The notes beneath the pieces were generated by a model. It worked only from the letters and a program-made list of their open reading frames with translations, made no database searches and was not told the origin of the DNA. The translations under genes were made by a program, and so were the position numbers. Positions 16,271 through 23,454 of a stretch of 64,000 bases of DNA are shown piece by piece; position 1 is the first letter of the stretch; each line of letters opens with the position of its first letter. This DNA is from Thermoproteota archaeon (GTDB lineage Archaea; Thermoproteota; Korarchaeia; Korarchaeales; Korarchaeaceae). The stretch covers positions 1 to 64,000 of the forward strand of contig JAOZGN010000041.1 in assembly GCA_027491555.1 (NCBI GenBank), given 5' to 3'.

Positions 16271-17098
16271 TTGGGGCAATCCCCGCCAATATGGACGATC
16301 TTTCTGGAGCTCACTGCCCACGAGGACGGAGAGCTGACCGCCACAGGAGAGCCACTGAGGAGGGCGGTCCTCAGGGTCATGTCCTCCGCCGACCCACTGA
16401 CGGCCAGGGCCATTAGGATGGCCGGGCCGAGGGGTCAGATCATAGCGTCCCCGCTGTACACAGGCTCGCGGCCTCTGGTGGAGTGCAGCGAGCGGGCGGT
16501 GGGCATATCGCGGGGGGCCACCTACAGGGCGAGAATAGTGACGTTCAGCGACGCGGCCTCCACCATGATCAGGAACTGGGCCGCCAGGAGCCCGAAAGTC
16601 AGGCTCTCCGGCATGGAGTTTGAGGTCAGCTCGGTGGAGGCCGAGAGGCTCGGCTGGGAAGAGATAGATGTCGACGAACCGGTCAAGGCCTTCAGGGTAA
16701 ACTTCCTCACCCCAACCCTCTTCAGGCGGCAGTCGACGCCCTACTGCCGGCTCTTCCCGCTCCCGTCCATGCTGATTCACAGCCTGGCAAGCAGCTGGGC
16801 CAGGCTCAGGGAGGACGGACCGAGGATCAGGGACATCGTGTCTTGGGCGAGGCTCAGCGTCGTGGAGACGGGTCACGAACTCTGTACGTCGAGGCCCATA
16901 GAGGTGAGTGGGGAGAACGTCGTGGGATTCGTCGGCTGGGCCCACTACAAGTGCATAATGCACCCCAACTGGTCGCCCAAGCAGCACGAGGAGATGGCCA
17001 CCTGGGCCAGCAGGCTCCTGAGGCTGGGGGAGCTGGTGGGCGTCGGCGCTCACAGGCAGAATGGCCTGGGGATAATCAGGTTCTCCCCGAAGGGGTGA
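16271..17098 (+). CDS. cas6: Solitary Cas6-family CRISPR RNA endoribonuclease
   Basis: The 275-residue protein has a double-RRM Cas6 layout. ASPLYTGSRPLVECSERAVG in the N-terminal half resembles the S-P-L-x-T-G segment. The C-terminus GENVVGFVGWAHYKC, then LLRLGELVGVGAHRQNGLGI, carries the Cas6 signature G-F-x-G-x-x-x-Y and the glycine-rich loop. Cas6 proteins cleave pre-crRNA repeats. No other cas gene and no repeat array lies in the window, so it must serve arrays elsewhere or be a relic with a new role. TTG 16271 is supported by GGAGGGTGA six nt upstream. Catalytic residues cannot be assigned without alignment. Confidence 0.7.
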   Translation: MGQSPPIWTIFLELTAHEDGELTATGEPLRRAVLRVMSSADPLTARAIRMAGPRGQIIASPLYTGSRPLVECSERAVGISRGATYRARIVTFSDAASTMIRNWAARSPKVRLSGMEFEVSSVEAERLGWEEIDVDEPVKAFRVNFLTPTLFRRQSTPYCRLFPLPSMLIHSLASSWARLREDGPRIRDIVSWARLSVVETGHELCTSRPIEVSGENVVGFVGWAHYKCIMHPNWSPKQHEEMATWASRLLRLGELVGVGAHRQNGLGIIRFSPKG

Positions 17099-17188
17099 TT
17101 AGAGAAGAGCGGGCGACCCGATGAAACAGCCCCCGTGGAGGCTGGGGTCACTTGGGAGGGCGCGGGTCCGCGCCGAGTTTTTCGAAGC

Positions 17189-17575
17189 TCAGGCCGTGGT
17201 TCCGGCTGCTCCCTTGAGGCTCTCGATGAGGGCTATTCCGCTCCTTAGGTCCACCGCGCTGTAGGACTCCGCCCCGAAGGCCTCCCTGAGCAAGGCGAAG
17301 ACCTCCCAGGTGCTCTCGGGATCCTTGCAGGACGAGACCTCGACGGTCACCATCCGGTGCTCGGGCCATGTGTGAACCGCCACGTGACTCTCGCCAATGA
17401 CGGCCACTCCGATGACCCCCTCGCCCCTGCGGTGGACGTAGACGTCGAACAGCGTCAGACCCGCCTCCACCACCGACCTGACGAGCGCGTCCCTCACGAA
17501 AGCCTCGTCAGTGAGCAGGCTCCTGTCCACCCCCCTGAGTTCGCCAATCACGTGGAACTCAAAGGCCTCGGGCAT
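17189..17575 (-). CDS. speD: S-adenosylmethionine decarboxylase family protein, complete active site
   Basis: The product has 128 residues. VAVIGESHVAVHTWPEHRMV contains the autocleavage site Glu62-Ser63, His64 and the HTWPEH box, and SSCKDP supplies the Cys83 equivalent, so the pyruvoyl enzyme should self-process. It makes decarboxylated SAM for polyamine synthesis, or is an arginine decarboxylase of the same fold as in some Crenarchaeota. GGAGGTGAT lies five nt before ATG 17575 and a TATA-like GTTTTTATTG about 50 nt upstream. Compare the second homolog at 62405, which has lost these residues. Confidence 0.85.
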   Translation of the reverse strand: MPEAFEFHVIGELRGVDRSLLTDEAFVRDALVRSVVEAGLTLFDVYVHRRGEGVIGVAVIGESHVAVHTWPEHRMVTVEVSSCKDPESTWEVFALLREAFGAESYSAVDLRSGIALIESLKGAAGTTA

Positions 17576-17823
17576 GGGGCATCACCTCCGTCGTCCGCAC
17601 GTTGAAGCGCCGAAGTAGGGCAATAAAAACTTGATGTTACCGCGCCTGGCCCGGCCAAACGTGGAATAGAGCGGTCAAATGCTGTCTTTTCTTGCCAAAG
17701 TGGATTTCCAACGAGACCGTGTCGACACAGGGGGGACCCCCCTCCCCCCTCCCTCCGAGAGGGGCACGTTGAGAACCGCTCAGGTCAAATCGGGTCACGA
17801 TTTGGTCAGCTCTTCTATCATTT

Positions 17824-18780
17824 TCAGGCGGTCGGGGCGATGTCGCTCTCCAGGGAAGTCACCAAGATACGCCTGATGGCCTTCTTCAGCTCGCCCAGCC
17901 ACCCGTCCAGGTCCTCGCCACTCGAAGGCAGCAGACCGAGCCTCGCGCTGCCCAGCGTGACCCTTCTCTCGACCATCTTGGGCTGCCCGGATACTCCGCT
18001 CTTGAGCTCGAACCCTATTCCCTTCAGGGAGACCTCCGCCTCCACTCTCGTCCTGTCGCTCTCCCAGTCGGCCCTGAAGCTGAGCCTGCCCACGAGGACG
18101 AACTCGGAAATACTGGATACCTCTGCGTGGCCCACCTCCCTGCGAGCGGCCGTCTCGACGCGATCGGTGAACTCCGCGGATAGGTCGTAGTCCCGCCTGA
18201 ACTCCTCGGCAGACCACCTGCCCAGCACCAGAGACAGGCTGGCCTCCACCCTCACCTCCTCATCCCTGATCGCCCCGAGCTCCACCACCCTCCTCAGGAC
18301 CGACCGGACCCACCTCGAGTCGGCCTCAGCGAACCTAGACAGCTCGGGGACGAACCCATCGAGGTCGTCGATCTTCACGCCGGTGGTCGGGAGCCACTTG
18401 GCCCTCTCCGATATGTCGCGGAGGACCTCGCTGGGGAAGAGCATCAGTTCGGGTGAGTCAGTCACTCTCCTAGCCAGGTAGTAGCCAGCCCATCCGTGGA
18501 GCGACTCGAACCCGACGGAGGCATACCAGCCGTCCTTACCTCTGTAGAAGACTAGGGGCGCAACCCTGCCGCCCGCCCCCTCCTCGACCTGACCGTTGCC
18601 AACCGCTATCAGGAGGCCGACGATCAGCCTGTCCGGCTCCAGCCCCCTCTGGAGCCTGAAGGTCGACAGCTCGTGAGGGTCAAGGATCCAGGGGCCCTGG
18701 TCGGAAAGCACGCCGAGTAAGAACTCCTCCAGCTCCAGCCTGGTTATCTCCGCACCCCTGGATCCGCGTCTCGTATTCAC
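17824..18780 (-). CDS. Uncharacterised protein, 318 residues
   Basis: I do not recognise the family. The protein is soluble, with no membrane segment or signal peptide, and alternates acidic helices (ITRLELEEFLLGVLSDQ) with beta-rich parts (GRVAPLVFYRGKDGWYASVG, then EVSSISEFVLVGRLSFRADW). No cysteine cluster or P-loop is present. GTG 18780 has GGAGGTGG four nt upstream and a TATA-like GTTATATAC about 40 nt upstream. It is divergent from the RNA ligase-like gene, with about 110 bp between them. Confidence 0.7.
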   Translation of the reverse strand: MNTRRGSRGAEITRLELEEFLLGVLSDQGPWILDPHELSTFRLQRGLEPDRLIVGLLIAVGNGQVEEGAGGRVAPLVFYRGKDGWYASVGFESLHGWAGYYLARRVTDSPELMLFPSEVLRDISERAKWLPTTGVKIDDLDGFVPELSRFAEADSRWVRSVLRRVVELGAIRDEEVRVEASLSLVLGRWSAEEFRRDYDLSAEFTDRVETAARREVGHAEVSSISEFVLVGRLSFRADWESDRTRVEAEVSLKGIGFELKSGVSGQPKMVERRVTLGSARLGLLPSSGEDLDGWLGELKKAIRRILVTSLESDIAPTA

Positions 18781-18893
18781 GGGGCCACCTCCGGGAGCGT
18801 TGGGGGCTTAGGAAGTATATAACCGACTCGCGACGTCGGCTTGACCATACCCTCTCCTTTTATCGGCGTGCCTCCCCGGGGTCCAGACCTGCC

Positions 18894-19469
18894 ATGGGGA
18901 GGATCAGGACCTTCGTCGCGGTGGACCTGGAGGACCCCAAGATCGCCGCCAAGATCGAGGAGGTCCAAAGGGGAATCGAGGCCACTGACAACGGAGTCAA
19001 GCTCGTCGAGCCGGAGAACCTGCACATCACCCTAAAGTTCCTAGGCAGCGTGGACGAGGCCCTAGTGCCCGAGATCGTGAGAGTCCTCGAAGGGCCCGAC
19101 ATCGGGCCCTTCAGGGCCAAGCTCTTCGGGGTCGGAGCCTTCCCGAACATGACGCGTCCGAGGGTTATATGGGTCGGCGTCGAGGAAGGGAGGGAAGAGC
19201 TGATCAGGCTCATCAGGTGGGTGGACTCTAGGTTGAGGCGGTTGGGGTTCCCGAAAGAGGACAGGGAGCCGCACCCACACCTGACTATCGCGAGGGTCAA
19301 GTGGTTGAGAGACTCCCAGTCCCTCAAGAGAATACTGTCCTCCCTGCTCTCGACGGAGTTCGGGGAGATCGAAGTGAGGGAGATCAGGCTAAAAAAGAGC
19401 ACTCTGACGCCGAAGGGTCCGATATACGAGACGCTTGCCTCATTCCCGCTCCCGGCCGAGGAAGGCTGA
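18894..19469 (+). CDS. thpR: RNA 2',3'-cyclic phosphodiesterase (2'-5' RNA ligase-like, ThpR)
   Basis: The 191-residue protein opens MGRIRTFVAVDLEDPKIAAK, standard for the family. The two H-x-T/S catalytic motifs are present as NLHITLKFLG and HPHLTIARV, about 85 residues apart. The enzyme hydrolyses 2',3'-cyclic phosphate RNA ends and can ligate tRNA halves in vitro. A TATA-like CTTTTATCG lies about 35 nt upstream, suggesting a short leader. Confidence 0.85.
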   Translation: MGRIRTFVAVDLEDPKIAAKIEEVQRGIEATDNGVKLVEPENLHITLKFLGSVDEALVPEIVRVLEGPDIGPFRAKLFGVGAFPNMTRPRVIWVGVEEGREELIRLIRWVDSRLRRLGFPKEDREPHPHLTIARVKWLRDSQSLKRILSSLLSTEFGEIEVREIRLKKSTLTPKGPIYETLASFPLPAEEG

Positions 19470-19524
19470 GGGGCCCTCGGGATCAGGTTTATTACCCCAG
19501 AACGCGAAGCTGATAACAGGCCCC

Positions 19525-20748
19525 ATGATCAAGAGTCTGGCTCTCGCGCTCCTTCTACTCTTGATCCCCGCGGTCGTCGCCGCCCTTGAACCCGCCAGAG
19601 GAGTAGTGGTTAAGGTCACCGTTGACGGAACCATAACCCAGGGCGTCGCCGACTACATCAGAGAAGCCCTGAACTATGCCGAGTCGATCGACGCGGTCGG
19701 CGTGGTGATCTCGCTCAACACGGATGGCGGCTTCCTCGCGGCCACGGAGGATATAGTTCTGGCCATTAGGGAGTCCGAAGTGCCGGTGGCGGTGTACGTG
19801 CCGTCGGGAGGGAGGGCCTTCTCAGCAGGATCCATAATCCTCATGGCGGCCGACCACGCCGGGATGGGTCCTGGCGCAGCAGTAGGTGCCGCAGAACCGA
19901 GGCCCTACGACGAGAAGGTGGCTAACGCGGTGGCGAGTTGGCTGAAGAGCCTTGCAGAGAGCGCGGACAGAAACGTAACAGTCGCGGAGGCCTTCGTTCA
20001 GGAAAACCTGGCCCTCTCGGCCGAGGAGGCACTTAAGTGGGGCGTTGTCGAGTACGTGGCCCAGAGCCTCGACGAGTTCCTGGTAAAGCTGGGCTGGCCC
20101 GCGCCGGCCACTGAAATCAGTCCGAGCCCGAGGACATCTATCGTGATCCTGATAACCGAGCCCCTCCATGCCTGGGCGCTGGTGATCCTCGGGGGGCTCC
20201 TCCTACTTGCAGGCCTTTCCCACCCGACCTTCGTGATGGAGGGTGTCGGCACGGGCATGCTGGTCCTGGGGTTGGCTGGCATGGGGCTGATGGGCGTAGG
20301 CCTGGCCGCCGCGGCGCTAATGCTAGCTGGCGTGGTCACCATGTTCCTCGAGCTGAAGATGGGACACGGCGCACTGGCCCTCATGGGAGCGCTGATGACC
20401 GCCATAGGCCTCATGATGGTCTACAGGTCGAGCCCTCTCCTTACGGCCGACGTCGGGGTCGAGGCGACCGTCGCCGGGGTGGTCGTCGCCTCTGGGATAG
20501 TGGGCTTCTACCTCTACAAGATCAGGGAGACCCTCAGGCTCAAGAGGGTCTGGGGAGACCTGAGCGAGCTGGTCGGCAGGAGGGGGATCGTCAAGAAGGC
20601 CATAGAGCCGGGAGGGGAGGGCGTAGTCCTCGTAGGTTCCGAGCTGTGGACAGCCGTCTCGGAGTCCGGCGAGGGGGTTGGGGAGGGCGAGGCCGTCGAG
20701 GTCGTGGGGGTCGAGGGGTTCAAGCTCGTGGTTAGGAGGGCGAGGTGA
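19525..20748 (+). CDS. NfeD-type membrane-bound ClpP-class serine protease
   Basis: From ATG 19525 the protein has 407 residues. It has an N-terminal signal or anchor (KSLALALLLLLIPAVVAAL) and a ClpP/SppA-like protease domain with the nucleophile in GGRAFSAGSIILMAADHAGM and a candidate catalytic Lys in YDEKVANAVASW. Four to five membrane helices follow (about 215-345), and a C-terminal OB-fold NfeD domain ends the protein. In Pyrococcus the homologous 1510-N protease cleaves the C-terminus of its partner stomatin; here the slipin gene follows 6 nt downstream. A TATA-like GGTTTATTAC lies about 35 nt before the start. Confidence 0.85.
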   Translation: MIKSLALALLLLLIPAVVAALEPARGVVVKVTVDGTITQGVADYIREALNYAESIDAVGVVISLNTDGGFLAATEDIVLAIRESEVPVAVYVPSGGRAFSAGSIILMAADHAGMGPGAAVGAAEPRPYDEKVANAVASWLKSLAESADRNVTVAEAFVQENLALSAEEALKWGVVEYVAQSLDEFLVKLGWPAPATEISPSPRTSIVILITEPLHAWALVILGGLLLLAGLSHPTFVMEGVGTGMLVLGLAGMGLMGVGLAAAALMLAGVVTMFLELKMGHGALALMGALMTAIGLMMVYRSSPLLTADVGVEATVAGVVVASGIVGFYLYKIRETLRLKRVWGDLSELVGRRGIVKKAIEPGGEGVVLVGSELWTAVSESGEGVGEGEAVEVVGVEGFKLVVRRAR

Positions 20749-20754
20749 GGTTAG

Positions 20755-21642
20755 ATGCAGCAGGTCGTCGACGCGCTGTTCGGGAACCTGTTCCTGATAT
20801 TCGTGGCCTTGGTGGTCGTGGCCCTCGTGGCCTCGGCCATCAAGATCGTGCCCGAGTTCAAGAGGCTGGTCATACTCAGGCTGGGGAGGTTCATCGGCGT
20901 CAGGGGTCCAGGTGTAGTCCTGAGGATCCCGATAATCGACCAGTTGGTTTGGGTCGACCTCAGGGAAGGCTACTTCACCGTGCCGCACCAGACGTGCATC
21001 ACGAAGGACAACGCCCCGACCGACATCGACTTCATCGTCTACTACAGGGTGGTCGACCCGGCCGCGTCGGTTCTGAATGTCTCCGACTTCAGGGGCGCGG
21101 CCATAGGGATAGCGACCACCACTCTGAGGGCTGTGATAGGAGAGATGCTCCTGGACGAGGTCCTTGCCAAGAGGGACGAGATCAACAACATCCTGAGGGT
21201 CAAGCTGGACGAGGTCACCGAGAGGTGGGGCGTCAAGATCACCAACGTGGAGATCAGGGAGATCCTGCCACCTAGACCGGTTCAGGACGCGATGATCAAG
21301 CAGATGGCCGCCGAGAGGAACAGGAGGGCCATGGTCACAGAGGCAGAGGGCAGGAAGGAGGCCGCGATCCGGGTGGCGGAGGGCGAGAAGCAGGCGGCTA
21401 TCCTAAAAGCTGAGGGAGACAGGCAGGCCGCCATACTCAGGGCCGAGGGCTATGCAATAGCGCTGAAGACCATAGCCGAGGTAGCGAGGGAACTCGACGA
21501 GAACACCATGAAGCTCCAGTACCTGGAGGGCCTCAAGACGATCGGCGCCGCCGAATCGACCAAGATACTCCTGCCCGTTGAGCTCTTGGAGATGGTCAAG
21601 GACTGGCTCAAGAAGGCGAGGGCGGAGTCTGGCTCCGAGTGA
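20755..21642 (+). CDS. Slipin / stomatin-like SPFH-domain protein
   Basis: The 295-residue protein has one N-terminal membrane segment (LFLIFVALVVVALVASAIKI), then the SPFH/band-7 domain (FKRLVILRLGRFIGVRGPGV, then DIDFIVYYRVVDPAASVLNV), and a long helical part rich in Ala/Glu (EAEGRKEAAIRVAEGEKQAA) that drives oligomerisation. It scaffolds membrane microdomains. The preceding NfeD-type protease is its expected partner, and the pair is conserved across archaea and bacteria. Confidence 0.9.
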   Translation: MQQVVDALFGNLFLIFVALVVVALVASAIKIVPEFKRLVILRLGRFIGVRGPGVVLRIPIIDQLVWVDLREGYFTVPHQTCITKDNAPTDIDFIVYYRVVDPAASVLNVSDFRGAAIGIATTTLRAVIGEMLLDEVLAKRDEINNILRVKLDEVTERWGVKITNVEIREILPPRPVQDAMIKQMAAERNRRAMVTEAEGRKEAAIRVAEGEKQAAILKAEGDRQAAILRAEGYAIALKTIAEVARELDENTMKLQYLEGLKTIGAAESTKILLPVELLEMVKDWLKKARAESGSE

Positions 21643-21668
21643 GATCCCGAGAGGCGAGGCCGGATCTC

Positions 21669-22457
21669 ATGAGACCTATAATTACACTGCTTACGGACTT
21701 CGGCGAGAGGGATTACTACGTCTCGGCGATGAAGGGAGTCATCCTCAGCATAGCTCCAGACGCCCAGATAGTCGACATCACGCATCATATCACCCCTTTC
21801 TCAATTTTAGAGGGGGCGTTCGTGCTTTGGCAGGCAGTCAGGTGGTTCCCGCGAAGGACCGTCCACGTGCTGGTCGTCGACCCTGGTGTGGGAAGTGAGA
21901 GAGATACGATAGTCGTGAAGGCCGGCGGGCACCTGCTTGTGGGGCCGGACAACGGTGCACTCGCCCCGGCGGCTGAGGCCCTGGGCATAGAGGAGATAAG
22001 GCGCATTGAAGAAGGGGGGTTCACCCTGCCGAGGTCCGGCACCTTCGACGGGAGAGACGTGTTCGCCCCTGTGGCGGCTCACCTGGCTGCTGGTGTGCCC
22101 CTTGAGAGGATTGGACCTAAGAAGAGTGACTTCATTAGGCTAGAGCTGTTCCGCTACGAGGTCACGCCGGGATTCATTTCAGGACACGTCCTGCACGTAG
22201 ACCGCTTCGGGAACGTCGTGTTGGACATGCCGAGCCGGGCCCTGCCGTCTGACTGGCCGGCCTCGCTGCTGGTCGAGCTGGAAGACGGGAGGCGCATCGA
22301 GGCTCGACTCGCCTCCCACTACGAGGAGGGGGCCCCGGGAGAGCTCCTAGTGATCCGAGGAAGCAGTGGGCTGCTGGAGCTCTCTTTGAGGAGGGGGAGC
22401 GCCGCAGAGATCGTGGGGCTGCCGCCCGGCCGTAGGATCAGGTTGAGTCCCGCCTGA
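21669..22457 (+). CDS. SAM hydroxide adenosyltransferase family (DUF62) protein, copy 1
   Basis: The product has 262 residues from ATG 21669, where the conserved start MRPIITLLTDFGERDYYVSA begins. AQIVDITHHI, VLVVDPGVGSERD and HLLVGPDNGALAPAAEALGI are all present. In the studied Pyrococcus enzyme the triad is Asp68 (in DPGVG), Arg75 and His127 (in FHGRD). Here Asp and Arg are kept but the His is Asp (SGTFDGRDVFAP). It is therefore either catalytically altered or uses another residue. The family splits SAM to adenosine and methionine. It follows the slipin gene by 26 nt and a paralog lies next door. Confidence 0.8.
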   Translation: MRPIITLLTDFGERDYYVSAMKGVILSIAPDAQIVDITHHITPFSILEGAFVLWQAVRWFPRRTVHVLVVDPGVGSERDTIVVKAGGHLLVGPDNGALAPAAEALGIEEIRRIEEGGFTLPRSGTFDGRDVFAPVAAHLAAGVPLERIGPKKSDFIRLELFRYEVTPGFISGHVLHVDRFGNVVLDMPSRALPSDWPASLLVELEDGRRIEARLASHYEEGAPGELLVIRGSSGLLELSLRRGSAAEIVGLPPGRRIRLSPA

Positions 22458-22553
22458 CGTCGTCGTTTCACGTCATGCGGGTGAATTTGAACCGGCTCGG
22501 GGCCCATTGATTTATTACTCCTCGGCGAAGGCCGAAACCCGAAGGTCCTCTAC

Positions 22554-23357
22554 TTGCCAAAGATAGTGACCCTGACGACCGACTTCGGGACGCGAGACTA
22601 CTACGCGGCAGGGGTCAAGGGAGCCATCCTGCGAGAATGTCCCGACGCATTGATCGTGGACGTGACGCACGATTTGGAACCGTTCAATCTCAGAGGCGCC
22701 TCGTTCATCCTCTGGCAGGCGGCGCCCTGCTTTCCAGAGGGCACAGTCCACGCCGCCGTGGTTTTCCCCGAGACGGGAGTCGAGAGAGTCGTCGCCGTTA
22801 GGGCGGGCGGACACTACCTGGTGGGGCCGGACAACGGAGTCCTCTACATGGCCGCCGAGGCCCTGGGCATAGAGGAGGTCAGGGCGGTGAGGGAGATATC
22901 CCGACCCCCGGGCTGCCCCAAGACCTTCGACGGGAGGTTCCTGGTGGCCCCCGCGGCGGGTCGACTGGCCGCTGGGAGGCCGATATCGGAGTTGGGGCCA
23001 AGGATTGAGAGCATAAGGAGATTGACGGTCCCCAAGGCGGTTGTCTCTTCAAACTCTGCTCGGGGGGAGGTCCTCCACGTAGACAGATTCGGAAACCTCA
23101 TAACCAGCCTGTCGGCCGAGGATCTTCCCCTTGAGTGGGGAGATAGGTTCGCTCTGAGGGCGCTGGGCTCTGAGTGGGCCGTGAGGCGCGCGACTTGCTT
23201 CGCGGAGGGCCGCCCCGGCGAGTTGCTGCTGGTAAGGGGCAGCGTGGGGCTGGTGGAGATCTCCTCTAACATGGCGAGCGCGGCTGCGGTATCCGGTTTG
23301 AGGATAGGTGATGAGATAACTATCGCAAAGGGCGCGCCAGACCACGCGGAGGAGTAA
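22554..23357 (+). CDS. SAM hydroxide adenosyltransferase family (DUF62) protein, copy 2, diverged
   Basis: The 267-residue paralog of the preceding gene starts at TTG 22554 (KIVTLTTDFGTRDYYAAGVK). The fold motifs DVTHDL, HYLVGPDNGVLYMAAEALGI and EVLHVDRFGNLITSL are kept. The catalytic DPGVG has become VVFPETGVERV (Asp to Phe), and FHGRD has become KTFDGRFLVAP (His to Asp, Asp to Phe). Two of the three known catalytic residues are thus missing. It may be a non-catalytic partner in a mixed trimer with copy 1. Tandem duplication is the likely origin. Confidence 0.75.
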   Translation: MPKIVTLTTDFGTRDYYAAGVKGAILRECPDALIVDVTHDLEPFNLRGASFILWQAAPCFPEGTVHAAVVFPETGVERVVAVRAGGHYLVGPDNGVLYMAAEALGIEEVRAVREISRPPGCPKTFDGRFLVAPAAGRLAAGRPISELGPRIESIRRLTVPKAVVSSNSARGEVLHVDRFGNLITSLSAEDLPLEWGDRFALRALGSEWAVRRATCFAEGRPGELLLVRGSVGLVEISSNMASAAAVSGLRIGDEITIAKGAPDHAEE

Positions 23358-23425
23358 TTGAGTCTCGCTACGGGCTATAGGGTCGCTAAGCTCAGCCTAC
23401 GTCCGCGAGAGGACGATCAAAATCC

Positions 23426-23433
23426 TTTATAAG
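23426..23433 (+). promoter_or_regulatory. TATA box of ppsA
   Basis: TTTATAAG lies about 25 nt before the GTG at 23455, so the mRNA should be leaderless. This spacing recurs at many genes in the window. Confidence 0.55.
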
Positions 23434-23454
23434 CGTGGTAGAGTCGGCCCTGCG

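Noticed and set aside
17100..17188. C/D box guide RNA near GATGAAAC
   Set aside because: No matching D box at the required distance and no terminal stem.
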